Virus record (IMG/VR): IMGVR_UViG_3300009285_001742
Coordinates: 1 to 30,992 of that record
Direction: 5' to 3' (one strand)
Source: a virus
Length of the DNA: 30,992 nucleotides
Shown here one piece after another: positions 1-7,661 of this stretch (positions are counted from its first letter, which is position 1; every line of letters starts with the position of its first letter). The translations under genes and the position numbers were made by a program. The notes beneath the pieces were generated by a model. That model searched no databases. It saw only the letters and a program-made list of their open reading frames with translations, and had not been told where the DNA came from.

Positions 1-909
1 CGTGCAGCGTATCTGATTGCTGACACCTACGGCGTGCGCTACCGGCCGTCCTCGGAGCGCGAGGGCTTCCTCTACCACGCCAGGGAGTTCAAGGCGGCGC
101 TGCAGGCGCACGCGCTCATGGAGGCGGGCCAGGACGCAAGCAAGGACGACGCGGCCACCGAGCCCGTCGAGCCCGCGCCGGCCGTCAAGTTCAGGGAGCC
201 CAAGCTCGTCAAGTCCAAGCAGCCCAAGCCCGACAAGTCCGCGTCGGCCGAGACGATCACCTGGATCCACCGCGACGCGACGCTCGTCTGGTACCACGGT
301 GATTCTCAACTGCTTAGCCAAACGGTCGCAATGGGACGCGTGCGCACCGGACTCGAGAATCGTGTCGGCACAGGGCGCCGCGCGACGCTCTACTGCCAGG
401 AGGACGTGCGTCGCGACGGCGCTGACGACAAGTGGCTGACGATCGTCAACGCGTCCAAGCAGTCGGGCAAGCGCGCCTCGTCGATCCTGCGCTGGAGCCA
501 CACAGGCAAGGTGCGCTTCTACCGTCCTGTCAACGCGGCGATCCGCGTCCACATCGACGACGTCATGGACGCGGCACGCAGGTCGGACCAGAACCCGGCC
601 GTGATCGCTGAGTCCGTTGGGCGCGCGCAGCGCAAGGTCATGTCGCAGGCGAAGCAGCAGCAGTCAGTGCCCACGCCGACGACCGCAACCGTGCCTGTCA
701 CAAGCCGCGCGCCAATCCACGTCCCGCGTCAGGCCTACGTCGACGTGCTCAACTGGCTGTACGCTACGGGCACGATCCGCGAGAGGCAGCACGGGGCCGC
801 GCTGAGCCTGTACGACCTCGACGTCGAGACGGCCAAAGGCTCAACCAGCCCGGCGTGCGACGACGGCGACGTCGCGTCCGAGACGTTGCCCGTGGAAGAC
901 CTGACCTAG
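1..909 (+). CDS. Unrecognised protein, cut at its 5' end by the window edge
   Basis: The frame is open from base 1, so the real start lies upstream; a GTG at 34 is only an internal candidate. About 302 residues are visible, ending at TAG. The first part is charged and rich in Lys, Pro and Ala (about residues 45-90, probably a flexible linker). It is followed by a compact region beginning WIHRDATLVWYHGDSQ, with alternating hydrophobic residues, and a basic segment (SGKRASSILRWSHTGKVRFYR). The last part has a conserved-looking VPRQAYVDVLNWLYATG stretch. I see no catalytic motif, signal peptide or membrane segment and do not recognise the family. The recombinase-like gene follows 15 bases later in the same direction. 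Confidence 0.6.
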   Translation, partial: RAAYLIADTYGVRYRPSSEREGFLYHAREFKAALQAHALMEAGQDASKDDAATEPVEPAPAVKFREPKLVKSKQPKPDKSASAETITWIHRDATLVWYHGDSQLLSQTVAMGRVRTGLENRVGTGRRATLYCQEDVRRDGADDKWLTIVNASKQSGKRASSILRWSHTGKVRFYRPVNAAIRVHIDDVMDAARRSDQNPAVIAESVGRAQRKVMSQAKQQQSVPTPTTATVPVTSRAPIHVPRQAYVDVLNWLYATGTIRERQHGAALSLYDLDVETAKGSTSPACDDGDVASETLPVEDLT

Positions 910-924
910 GGCACTGGCGCCGCC

Positions 925-1698
925 ATGCTCCGTCCTACTCCCTCGAGCCTGCGCCGCACCGCCGCGTCCGCAGGCACCATCGCACCGCGCACCCGCGTGA
1001 TCTACTCGACGGCGCTCGAGAGCTTCCTTGCCTATGCCGGCGAGCAGATCAACGCCGACACCCTCACGGCCTGGCACGCGGTCATGCGCAGCAAGCACCG
1101 CGCAGCCACCGCCACGCTCTACCTGCGCGGCATGCTCTGGGCCCTGAAGCAATGGGGGATCGACAACAACGTCACCTGCCATATCGTCGACGACATCAAG
1201 CCGCGTCGCCGCAGAACGCCGCGGTGCCCTGCCCACACCGCGTTGACGACTGAGCAACTGCAGCGCCTGCGTGGTAGCTGCAGCGGTGAGGACCTACTCG
1301 ACAAGCGCGACCTCGCGCTGCTGCACCTGCTCGTACGTCACAGCTTCGAGCGCCAGACGATCATCGATCTGACGATCGACGACGTCGACGGGTGGACGCT
1401 GTACGCGCGTGGACGGGGCGGTGCAGCAACGGCGGTCAAGCTCCAGTCCGACACGTTCACGGCGCTGCATGACTGGATCGCCGAGGTCAAGCGTGCGCAT
1501 AAGCGCGCACGCCTGCCATCGCACGCGCTGTTCTGGGCGCTGACCCGTGCCAGCCTCGACGGCGTGCGGAGCTGGCGCGCGCCGCTGACTGCCGACGGCA
1601 TCTACAAGACGTTCCGTACACGCGCTATCGCGGTCGGGCTCGACCCGAAGCAAGTGACGCCGCGGTCGCTCAACCGATCACGCTCGGCGTGGGAGTAG
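925..1698 (+). CDS. Tyrosine recombinase-like protein lacking its catalytic end
   Basis: 257 residues. Residues about 15-85 (TRVIYSTALESFLAYAGE onward) look like the helical core-binding domain of phage integrases, and RDLALLHLLVRHSFERQTI followed by DLTIDDVDG matches the box I region of the catalytic domain. The usual G-L-R-x-S-E of box I reads S-F-E-R-Q-T, so the catalytic Arg is displaced or lost. The protein ends at VTPRSLNRSRSAWE, exactly where family members carry H-x-L-R-H; His, Arg and His are replaced by R, N and R, and the downstream HxxR box and nucleophilic Tyr are absent. No downstream frame restores them before the next gene at 1701. I infer a catalytically dead, truncated recombinase: either a decayed integrase or a DNA-binding derivative. 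Confidence 0.7.
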   Translation: MLRPTPSSLRRTAASAGTIAPRTRVIYSTALESFLAYAGEQINADTLTAWHAVMRSKHRAATATLYLRGMLWALKQWGIDNNVTCHIVDDIKPRRRRTPRCPAHTALTTEQLQRLRGSCSGEDLLDKRDLALLHLLVRHSFERQTIIDLTIDDVDGWTLYARGRGGAATAVKLQSDTFTALHDWIAEVKRAHKRARLPSHALFWALTRASLDGVRSWRAPLTADGIYKTFRTRAIAVGLDPKQVTPRSLNRSRSAWE

Positions 1699-1700
1699 GC

Positions 1701-2054
1701 ATGTACTTCATGGTCGCAACGGAAGACCTGCCAGACTACGTGTGGATCATCGACAGCCAAGGCCTAAGCAGCGGCCCAGCCGCGGTGATTCTGAAAGACA
1801 CGGCGGACCATGGGTGGGGCAAGGTCGTCGGCTACGCGGCGTGCATCGTGTGGGCTTCGGGCCAGCAGAAGAAGACCGTCATGCCGCTCTGGCAATGGAT
1901 CGTTTCAACCGCGTCAACGTCCGTCACGCTCGAGTCCATCGTCAGGAAGATTGACCGCGAGTCGTTCGACTGGCTGTTGAAGGCCTGGCGCCGCAACGGC
2001 TTCCCGAACCAGGCGCAGTTCTATCGAGACGCGCGCGCGCGTCGGGAGGTGTAG
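1701..2054 (+). CDS. Unrecognised small protein
   Basis: 117 residues. ATG at 1701 is preferred over an in-frame GTG at 1689 because GGGAG lies a few bases upstream and it starts two bases after the preceding stop. The protein begins MYFMVATEDLPDYVWIID and has Trp-rich, mostly beta-like N-terminal sequence, then a helical, charged C-terminus (SFDWLLKAWRRNGFPNQAQF). No metal-binding or catalytic motif is seen. It ends TAG two bases before the next gene, which suggests one operon with its neighbours. Confidence 0.6.
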   Translation: MYFMVATEDLPDYVWIIDSQGLSSGPAAVILKDTADHGWGKVVGYAACIVWASGQQKKTVMPLWQWIVSTASTSVTLESIVRKIDRESFDWLLKAWRRNGFPNQAQFYRDARARREV

Positions 2055-2056
2055 CA

Positions 2057-2446
2057 ATGCGCCTCGGTCTGCGCCGCGCACGTCCCGATACTGCCCTGTC
2101 TGAGGGCATCGACGCCAAGTTCCATCTCGACGGCGTGTGCGACGCCAGTCTTCTGCCGGCGGTCTTGCGTGACCTGCGTGCCGCCTTGGACAAGCCACAG
2201 CCCTGGCAGCCGCTGCAGCTAGCGCACGAAGCAGGCGGCGCGTGGTTCGCCGGTCCGCGAGCTACGCTGCGCGCAGCCGTCGCAGCGATGCGCGCCCCCT
2301 ACGCGGAGGTGCAGGGGCACCTCGTGCAGCCGCCGCACGGCTGGTGGTGGCCGACGGACGGCGGGTTCGCCGTGTTCCTCGAGCAGGCCGACGCACAGAC
2401 GTGGCTGGAGTGCTTGCGCAACCCGCCCAAGGACCGCATTGGCTAG
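2057..2446 (+). CDS. Unrecognised small protein
   Basis: 129 residues starting at ATG 2057, two bases after the preceding stop. It contains a C-terminal QPPHGWWWPTDGGFAVFLEQADAQ stretch: a Trp-rich turn followed by an alpha/beta-like segment. The middle is Ala- and Leu-rich and helical. The family is not recognised. The stop TAG at 2444-2446 is embedded in a very strong Shine-Dalgarno-like run, AGGAGGAGG (2445-2453), which must serve the next gene. Confidence 0.6.
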   Translation: MRLGLRRARPDTALSEGIDAKFHLDGVCDASLLPAVLRDLRAALDKPQPWQPLQLAHEAGGAWFAGPRATLRAAVAAMRAPYAEVQGHLVQPPHGWWWPTDGGFAVFLEQADAQTWLECLRNPPKDRIG

Positions 2447-2666
2447 GAGGAGGGTCTATCGCCGCATCAGTCAGGTCGGAGTGGTACCGCACTTCGGTCG
2501 ATACGACGGTGGTTGGCGGTTTGAGGTGATACCTGAATGCGGCCACACGTACGTCGAGCACCACCGACGCGCTGTGCCAGTCGTTGGGCGGCGCGTGCGC
2601 TGCTTGACATGCGAGGGATTGCTGTTGGTTGGTATTCTCCCCCAACCGCCCGTTGAGGAGGATTGA
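2439..2666 (+). CDS. Small zinc-ribbon-like protein; start uncertain
   Basis: 75 residues if TTG 2439 is used. The core, ECGHTYVEHHRRAVPVVG followed by RRVRCLTCEG, has one Cys-Gly-His turn and a CxxC pair, the pattern of short phage zinc ribbons; the Zn ligands would be the three Cys and one His. The start is puzzling: the strong AGGAGGAGG at 2445-2453 lies inside this reading frame and no ATG, GTG or TTG sits 5-12 bases after it. GTG 2481 would remove little but has no good ribosome site. A non-standard ATC at 2466 is conceivable. The C-terminus runs to two bases before the next ATG. Confidence 0.55.
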   Translation: MARRRVYRRISQVGVVPHFGRYDGGWRFEVIPECGHTYVEHHRRAVPVVGRRVRCLTCEGLLLVGILPQPPVEED

Positions 2667-2667
2667 A

Positions 2668-3429
2668 ATGGTGAAACCGTATACGGCGAAGCAGAAGGCT
2701 CCATTGCAGTACTACGTGATAAACAACGCGGTCCTGCACCTGAGGCGCATGCTCACGCGCTTGGGCGTGGCCGTCGGCACCGACGACGAGCTGCGCGAGC
2801 AGATCGACCTGGCCGTTGGCCGTTCGCGTGCAGCCGCGAGCGGTGCCAAGGCGCGTTGCTACGACGGCAAGATGGCGTTGATCGTGGACGTCAGCGCGGG
2901 CTTGAACACGCCCACGACGATGTACGCTGTCCTCTTCCCCGACCGGCACGCTGGCGACACGTACAACACCGTCGTCAGTTTCATCGACGAGGTGGGCCGT
3001 GAGCGGTTCATCGACACGGGCTACTGGACGCCGCGCAACGACGAGGACACGATCGACGTCGACGCCGACGGCGACCCGGTCGCCATCCCCACTGCCAAGC
3101 TCGCGCACATACCTGGAGTGATCGACGCCATGGAGGCCATCCAGGATCGGCTGGCGCGGACGCTGCCCCCGCCGCCGAAGCCGGCGGCTGTGCTGCCGTC
3201 AGCGCTCGCGGTGGCGCAGGCAGCGCCGAAGGTGGTGCCGGTGGAGACGCTGCTCATCACGTACACGACGACGGAGGGCAAAGGCCCCATCGCCGAGGAG
3301 TGGGGCAAGACCGAAGGCCTCGAGCGCCTGTCCGCGTTGAAGGCAGGCGAGGACGCCAAGGTCAACCCGAACAGCGTGCGCGTCTGGCGCCAGGCGAAGA
3401 CGCGGGTCAAGGTCGAGCTAGACGGCTAA
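2668..3429 (+). CDS. Unrecognised protein with proline-rich linker
   Basis: 253 residues. ATG 2668 is chosen because GAGGAGG lies seven bases upstream; an in-frame GTG at 2629 would add residues with no such site. The N-terminal half (about 1-165) looks folded, with strands around KMALIVDVSAG and TMYAVLFPDRHAGDTY and an acidic turn near residues 125-135. A Pro/Ala linker (about 170-195, starting TLPPPPKPAAVL) separates a short C-terminal basic segment. No family recognised. It lies in the same operon-like run as its neighbours. Confidence 0.6.
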   Translation: MVKPYTAKQKAPLQYYVINNAVLHLRRMLTRLGVAVGTDDELREQIDLAVGRSRAAASGAKARCYDGKMALIVDVSAGLNTPTTMYAVLFPDRHAGDTYNTVVSFIDEVGRERFIDTGYWTPRNDEDTIDVDADGDPVAIPTAKLAHIPGVIDAMEAIQDRLARTLPPPPKPAAVLPSALAVAQAAPKVVPVETLLITYTTTEGKGPIAEEWGKTEGLERLSALKAGEDAKVNPNSVRVWRQAKTRVKVELDG

Positions 3430-3441
3430 CGGGAGCGGGCA

Positions 3442-3642
3442 ATGGACGTGATCGATCTCAATCTGGACCTGCGTTGCCCAACCGACCGAGAGATCGCTGC
3501 TTGCGTGCGGCAGGGCATACGTCCAAATGCCACGGACAGCGAACGCAGGCTGGCTGACGAGGTGCTGTTAACGCTCGGTAAGATCCAGCCGGCGCAGCAC
3601 GGCACCTTGCGCGCGCTGCTCCAGATCGTGTTCGGATGGTGA
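3442..3642 (+). CDS. Unrecognised 66-residue protein
   Basis: ATG 3442 is preceded by GGGAG. The sequence (MDVIDLNLDLRCPTDREIAA...) is acidic at the start and then mostly helical. No motif is recognised. The stop overlaps the start of the next gene by seven bases, which supports translational coupling and supports this being a real gene. Confidence 0.5.
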   Translation: MDVIDLNLDLRCPTDREIAACVRQGIRPNATDSERRLADEVLLTLGKIQPAQHGTLRALLQIVFGW

Positions 3643-4022
3643 TCATCTGGGACAACGGCGACCGTGACGACGATCACGAGATCGCCTTCATCAAGACGCC
3701 GCGCGTAGCTGTCTGCTCGGTCGACGACGTCGTGTGCTTCGTGCGCGACCTGGGCAGGCGCTGGCTCAAGTCAAGGGTGGTTGCTGTGCTGGTTAACAGT
3801 GACTGGATAGACGGCGACGACCTGCTCCATCCGCTCGCGCAGTTCGTCGTCGAGAATGCGTACGTGTGGAGCGACACCACGGCAAAGCTGGAGCTGAACG
3901 CAGCGTTCCAGGCGGCGCCCGAGCCGCTGATCAAGGTCGTGCTGCGCGACATGGCGCGGCACAAGGGCGCTGATTGGCCGCTGATACAAGCAATCCGCGA
4001 CACGCGCAAGGAAAGGAGATAG
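3636..4022 (+). CDS. Unrecognised protein with acidic N-terminus
   Basis: 128 residues from ATG 3636, overlapping the preceding stop by seven bases. It starts MVIIWDNGDRDDDHEIAF, an acidic strand-turn region, followed by an alpha/beta-looking core (RVAVCSVDDVVCFVRDLG; RWLKSRVVAVLVNSDW) and ends with a helical basic tail (AIRDTRKERR). No known catalytic motif is visible. A good ribosome site for the following gene (AAGGAGATAG) overlaps its end. Confidence 0.55.
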   Translation: MVIIWDNGDRDDDHEIAFIKTPRVAVCSVDDVVCFVRDLGRRWLKSRVVAVLVNSDWIDGDDLLHPLAQFVVENAYVWSDTTAKLELNAAFQAAPEPLIKVVLRDMARHKGADWPLIQAIRDTRKERR

Positions 4023-4026
4023 CTCG

Positions 4027-4809
4027 ATGCAGATCAAAGTCATCCGGGTCTTCGTAAGGGATAACCATGAAGGCGCTCCGACTGCCGCCATCGACGGCGA
4101 CGCGTCTTCAGGTTACATGAACGTCTCCTTGTCGCGGCCATGCGACGTCGCGTCGACGCTCGCGCGCTACCTGAACGAAGCGTTCAACATGCGTCACTAC
4201 TCCGAGGAGAAGGCGTGCGAGGAGGTCGCGCGCGTTGCAGCGGCCTTTCTGACAAGCGCGGAAACCCATGCGGGCAGCCCATTCCAGCACGTCGGCTGCG
4301 TTACGATCGGACGCGGGCCCTACCTGCGCGTGGTCTACAGCTCCATGGGATCCTCCCTGGGCATCAGCGTACCCAGCACCTGGGAAGGGGAAATGGCAAC
4401 GGTGCGCAATCTGTTGCGCGCAGACTTCGTCGGCCTGTCCTACGCCACGTACGATCATCTCCGGCAGGGCGTCGACCGCTGGATCAAGCAATACATCACC
4501 AGCGAAACAGCCCCCGTGTTCTGGCATGACGCCACGCTTGTGCCGGCTCCCATGCAGAAGATCGAGAACTACACCACGAGGGATCTCAAGGCCGTCACCG
4601 CTGCCTACATGGACCCCTTCGAGGCCAACAAGATCGCCGGGACCAGCGCAGCCACCGGGACCGACGAGAACTCGCTGACCGCAGCCGCCGACCGGGCCTT
4701 CCGGTTCCTCGCGAGCCTCGACCTTCACTACCACCCGATCCGGGACCAGAAGGAGTACCTGGAGGTCGTGCGGCAGCTCCAGGGTGCGCTCAGGCCCAAC
4801 GAGCGTTAA
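4027..4809 (+). CDS. Unrecognised 260-residue protein
   Basis: ATG 4027 is preceded by a strong AAGGAGA site, which fixes the start. N-terminal residues (MQIKVIRVFVRDNHEG) form a likely first strand. The middle (TIGRGPYLRVVYSSMGSSLG) suggests a beta-rich domain. The C-terminal third is helical and repeatedly aromatic/acidic (ADRAFRFLASLDLHYHPIRD). I do not recognise a family or catalytic residues. It is the largest gene in this small-gene array and is followed ten bases later by the first of two tandem paralogues. Confidence 0.6.
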   Translation: MQIKVIRVFVRDNHEGAPTAAIDGDASSGYMNVSLSRPCDVASTLARYLNEAFNMRHYSEEKACEEVARVAAAFLTSAETHAGSPFQHVGCVTIGRGPYLRVVYSSMGSSLGISVPSTWEGEMATVRNLLRADFVGLSYATYDHLRQGVDRWIKQYITSETAPVFWHDATLVPAPMQKIENYTTRDLKAVTAAYMDPFEANKIAGTSAATGTDENSLTAAADRAFRFLASLDLHYHPIRDQKEYLEVVRQLQGALRPNER

Positions 4810-4819
4810 CGGCACAGCC

Positions 4820-5131
4820 ATGAGCCCGGACGCGCAACAAACCGCACGCGTCGCGTACAACGCGATGTGGACAACGCACTGGAGCGCCTACTACATGTGC
4901 TGGTGCGCGGTCCGAGCTGATCTGAACCCGGAAGCTTGTCCCGACGCACGCACGCTGACGTCCGCGCTGGTTCTGTTGGCGGAGACGCATCACGGGTGCG
5001 GCGGGCTTACTCTCCCAGGAGAGGCTGCGGCGTACAACGACTGGCTTCGCGAGGCGACAGGCTTCTGGAGGCGTGTGTTGGACGAGCTGCGTGCTATGGA
5101 CAACCGGCGCAATGCATACCTCATTGCCTGA
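4820..5131 (+). CDS. Small paralogous protein, copy 1
   Basis: 103 residues from ATG 4820. The core WSAYYMCWCAVRADLNPEAC and the later WLREATGFWRRVLDEL recur, changed but in the same order, in the next gene, so the two are tandem duplicates. Shared features are an aromatic/Cys-rich N-terminal helix, an ADxNPEAC turn and a C-terminal W-L-x-x-x-T-G-[FY]-W-R helix. The function is unknown; the aromatic helices suggest a protein-binding or small helical-bundle fold rather than an enzyme. Confidence 0.6.
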   Translation: MSPDAQQTARVAYNAMWTTHWSAYYMCWCAVRADLNPEACPDARTLTSALVLLAETHHGCGGLTLPGEAAAYNDWLREATGFWRRVLDELRAMDNRRNAYLIA

Positions 5132-5153
5132 ACACGGACTGAGCCCAGTGAGT

Positions 5154-5414
5154 ATGGCGCATGCTGCTATCAGCGTAGCGTGTAGCCTACAATGGAGCCC
5201 ATACTTCTTGTGCTGGCTGGCGTATCAAGCTGACGTAAACCCAGAAGCGTGTTCTGACGTAAGCACAATGGAGCAGGTGTTTGTCTCGCTCGCGGCAGCA
5301 TGTGATCGTGCGAACAACACCGCGTTCCTTGTTGAGTGCTCTAGTTGGCTCGACAGCGTGACGGGTTACTGGAGAGCCGTGTCTGAATGCATACATCACA
5401 TGGAGCGCGTCTAG
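5154..5414 (+). CDS. Small paralogous protein, copy 2
   Basis: 86 residues from ATG 5154; GTG 5148 and ATG 5112 (overlapping copy 1) are alternatives, and alignment with copy 1 slightly favours a start near 5148-5154. WSPYFLCWLAYQADVNPEAC and WLDSVTGYWRAVSE match the same blocks of the upstream gene. The two copies have diverged at most other positions and codons here are noticeably less GC-rich than in copy 1, hinting at an old duplication or different origin. Function unknown. Confidence 0.55.
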   Translation: MAHAAISVACSLQWSPYFLCWLAYQADVNPEACSDVSTMEQVFVSLAAACDRANNTAFLVECSSWLDSVTGYWRAVSECIHHMERV

Positions 5415-5437
5415 TGGCGCGGGTCGAGGCCGTAGAT

Positions 5438-5731
5438 ATGAGCTACCAATACGTCATCATCGCCTGTCCGCGCTGTCACCAGCGTACCTGCCGCGTCTTC
5501 CGGCATGAGTGCAACCGCTTCGTCTGCTCGGGCCCGGATTGCCCTGCCTTTGAGGCCCAGTGCGAGAACCCGCGCTGCGAGTACCCGATGCCGAAAGGAT
5601 CAAACGCCTGGCCGAGCGACGTCGCGTTCTGGTCCTACGGTCGGTGGGCGAGCGAGCAGGCGCGGCGGATCTGGGACACGTCGATCAACCCGATCGAGCC
5701 GCTGCCGCCACCGTACAACGGTCGCAAATGA
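5438..5731 (+). CDS. Cys-rich zinc-binding protein
   Basis: 97 residues from ATG 5438, with GAGG eight bases upstream; GTG 5414, overlapping the previous stop, is an alternative. The N-terminal half holds CPRCHQRTC, an HEC, CSGPDC and CENPRC, enough ligands for two zinc sites. The C-terminal part (WASEQARRIWDTSINP) faintly resembles the last helix of Lar/restriction-alleviation-like phage zinc ribbons (EAIxxWN), but the match is weak. It is probably a nucleic-acid- or protein-binding accessory factor. Its stop overlaps the next start (ATGA). Confidence 0.55.
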   Translation: MSYQYVIIACPRCHQRTCRVFRHECNRFVCSGPDCPAFEAQCENPRCEYPMPKGSNAWPSDVAFWSYGRWASEQARRIWDTSINPIEPLPPPYNGRK

Positions 5732-5928
5732 TCCCGCCGCACCGCAAGCTCGACGACGTCTACAAGGGCCACGAGGGCATTGCTGCGCGCTGGGGCGGCC
5801 AGAAGGAGCGCTGCCTGGGCTGCGGCGACGATGGCTGGCTGGTGGTCGGTAGCCGGAAGTGCCCACGGTGCTACCACAACACCAAGGGTGTTGTGGAGCA
5901 AGCGAAGGTGGAAGGGAAGAAGCCATGA
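5728..5928 (+). CDS. Small zinc-ribbon protein
   Basis: 66 residues. ATG 5728 overlaps the preceding TGA (ATGA), a typical coupled start. CLGCG and CPRC, 18 residues apart, form a four-Cys zinc ribbon separated by a short beta hairpin (DDGWLVVGSRK). The basic tail ends GKKP. The exact role is unknown; such ribbons in phages usually bind nucleic acid or host proteins. Confidence 0.6.
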   Translation: MIPPHRKLDDVYKGHEGIAARWGGQKERCLGCGDDGWLVVGSRKCPRCYHNTKGVVEQAKVEGKKP

Positions 5929-6275
5929 CGAGGGTGCATACGGTAGAGTTTGTCGGCGTGCCGGTGGTTGACTACGAGACGGATTCAATCCAGACCGGAG
6001 CGGTGACCTCGCTCGGTATCGGGCAGCTCTGCAAAGGGGCCGGCGCGGAGTACATCGAAGACGGACTTCTGCATGCCTTGCGCTACAGCCTGCGCAACGA
6101 TAGACGCCCGCACGAAAAAGCGGAAGATGCCGCCACGCGTAAGGAGTACACGGACGCGACCGGCCGGGAGTTCCCGCGCATGTACCAATTCAAGATCACC
6201 GTCGAGGCCGTGCCGTTGTCCGACGAGGCGACGAAGGCGGAATGGACCCGCTGGGCGGAGTACTTCAACCAATGA
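5925..6275 (+). CDS. Unrecognised protein
   Basis: 116 residues from ATG 5925, overlapping the preceding stop as ATGA. It begins with two strands (RVHTVEFVGVPVVDYET), followed by a charged helical middle (RRPHEKAEDAATRKEY) and a strand ending in QFKITVEAVPLSDEATKAEW. No motif recognised. Its stop overlaps the next ATG, so five genes from 5728 to 7370 are linked by four-base overlaps. Confidence 0.55.
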   Translation: MTRVHTVEFVGVPVVDYETDSIQTGAVTSLGIGQLCKGAGAEYIEDGLLHALRYSLRNDRRPHEKAEDAATRKEYTDATGREFPRMYQFKITVEAVPLSDEATKAEWTRWAEYFNQ

Positions 6276-6658
6276 AGGCCACCATCGAGATCGAGTTCGA
6301 CGCCGCGACCAAGCAACAGGCGGACGAGCGCCTAGGCGCGTTCGCGGTTGCGATCATGCGCGCGGGCGCGCGCAAGACGACGGTGATGAGCGTCGTCGAC
6401 GCCGGGGCAGTGTACATCCCGCCGAGCGACTGGGAAGTGCATATCCCGCCGAGCGACTGGGCCGACGGCCATCAGGTGCTTGCCTCCCGGCGCACGCCGC
6501 GAGGGAGCCTGATGGGCATCGTCAAGACGCCCTGCTACCCAAACAGCTACTACGCGGGCGGTATCTGGGACGACGGCACGCCGCGCGACAACGCGACCTG
6601 CAACTACTACCCGACGGTGCTGAAGGCGCAGGCGGCGTTCTTGGAGTGCTGCAAATGA
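6272..6658 (+). CDS. Unrecognised protein with internal 9-residue duplication
   Basis: 128 residues from ATG 6272 (ATGA overlap). The N-terminal TIEIEFDAATKQQADERLG is a strand-helix start. YIPPSDWEV is followed directly by HIPPSDWAD, a tandem nine-residue repeat that is also nearly exact in DNA (see repeat feature). The C-terminal half is aromatic and turn-rich (YPNSYYAGGIWDDG, NATCNYYP). No family recognised. Confidence 0.55.
   Translation: MKATIEIEFDAATKQQADERLGAFAVAIMRAGARKTTVMSVVDAGAVYIPPSDWEVHIPPSDWADGHQVLASRRTPRGSLMGIVKTPCYPNSYYAGGIWDDGTPRDNATCNYYPTVLKAQAAFLECCK
6416..6461 (+). repeat. Direct repeat of 19 bp at 27-bp period inside a gene
   Basis: The 19 bases ATCCCGCCGAGCGACTGGG occur at 6416-6434 and again at 6443-6461, in frame, producing two IPPSDW units. 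The identity at third codon positions shows a recent tandem duplication rather than convergent protein sequence. Confidence 0.8.
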
Positions 6659-7254
6659 CGGCGCGGTGGGAGCAGCGTTTCACTGTTCGTGAGGAGGAAC
6701 ACAGCGGCGTCGGCTTGATCATGTGCGTCGAGTCCGACGGCAGAGCTTTCGTGCTCCAGCCGATGCGCGTGGCCTATGACCAGGACCGCAATCGAGTAGA
6801 GACACTGGTTTCAACAACACACCGAGTCGAGGTCGCGTCTGGAGGCGACTACGGCCTGGTTCTTCTTGGGCGCGGCATACACCGAAGGGACATCAGTGGA
6901 ACCACCGCGCACGAGGCCATGCACGCGATGTTCTGGCGGCTCGTTGTACAACGAGCTGACGGGCGCGCGTTCATGCACAAAGTGTCGCCCAGCCTTGGCG
7001 ATGCTTGGAGCCGCATATACATCAGCTCGCTGCTGTCCAGCCACACGTTCTGGCGGCACGGCGGGTCGATCTTACATGCGCTCCCGGTCGAAGAAGCTGT
7101 CGCTTGCGCAGAGGCAATCAAGGCCAGTGAAGAAGTGCAGCTCGCGCTGGACACGGCGGCGAAAACCGACCTACCCGACGCTGTATACGATATACTTCAC
7201 AGCCTATGCGCGAGCGTGACCCCAGAGCTGTTCGAGAAGGCCTTGCGCGAGTGA
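6655..7254 (+). CDS. Unrecognised protein with an HExxH sequence
   Basis: 199 residues from ATG 6655 (ATGA overlap); a much longer open frame upstream is a shadow of the two preceding genes. The N-terminal 70 residues look beta-rich. Residues 86-90 read HEAMH inside a hydrophobic helix (GTTAHEAMHAMFWRLVV), the shape of a zincin metalloprotease site, but no obvious third ligand or flanking family signature is visible, so this may be chance. The C-terminal half is helical (PVEEAVACAEAIKASEEVQ). Function unknown. Confidence 0.55.
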   Translation: MTARWEQRFTVREEEHSGVGLIMCVESDGRAFVLQPMRVAYDQDRNRVETLVSTTHRVEVASGGDYGLVLLGRGIHRRDISGTTAHEAMHAMFWRLVVQRADGRAFMHKVSPSLGDAWSRIYISSLLSSHTFWRHGGSILHALPVEEAVACAEAIKASEEVQLALDTAAKTDLPDAVYDILHSLCASVTPELFEKALRE

Positions 7255-7370
7255 AGGTGCGCCGACTGCGCAAGCTAGTCGACGCCGACGGGCTGTTCAA
7301 GCGGAAGACGCGGTTCGTCGATCGGCGCAAGGAGGCGGACAGGACGGCGTGCCGCGGGCCGTTACCGTGA
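7251..7370 (+). CDS. Tiny basic protein, 39 residues
   Basis: GTG 7251 overlaps the preceding TGA (GTGA), matching the coupling pattern of the four genes before it. It is strongly basic (MKVRRLRKLVDADG..., then KRKTRFVDRRKEADR). The last nine bases overlap the end of the convergent minus-strand gene. Nothing else can be said; it could be a DNA- or RNA-binding peptide or a non-functional tail. Confidence 0.4.
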   Translation: MKVRRLRKLVDADGLFKRKTRFVDRRKEADRTACRGPLP

Positions 7371-7622
7371 GCGCTTGTGCAGCTCCAGCTTCCCAGCGTA
7401 GCGTCGCAGGACCCAGTCACGGCACAAGATCGTCTCGTACCCAGGGCGGGGCAGCCGCACACGTCGCTCGGGGAACACCGTGTTGAGGAGCTTCCGCGCA
7501 GCGACAGCGCCGATCGAGCCGTGCCGGAACGTCGCGCCAGGGTAGATGTTGCCGCCGCCGGTGGTCCGCTCAGTGACGGTGACGGGGACGCCGCAGACGT
7601 CGTACTTCACGCGCTTGGCCAT
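7362..7622 (-). CDS. Unrecognised 86-residue basic protein
   Basis: ATG at 7622 (minus strand); no strong ribosome site. It begins MAKRVKYDVCGVPVTVTERT, a beta-like start, contains a Gly-rich turn (TTGGGNIYPGATFRHG) and ends with a basic segment. The family is not recognised. It meets the plus-strand operon tail to tail with a nine-base overlap and no visible terminator hairpin. Confidence 0.5.
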   Translation of the reverse strand: MAKRVKYDVCGVPVTVTERTTGGGNIYPGATFRHGSIGAVAARKLLNTVFPERRVRLPRPGYETILCRDWVLRRYAGKLELHKRSR

Positions 7623-7661
7623 GGAGACAGGATACTACGACGTGTTGCAGAAGGCGATGGG

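Noticed and set aside
6655-7254. HExxH metalloprotease
   Set aside because: HEAMH is present but no third metal ligand or family context is visible, so only noted.
7362-7370. Transcription terminator between the convergent operons at the left
   Set aside because: Genes overlap and no hairpin with T-run is visible.
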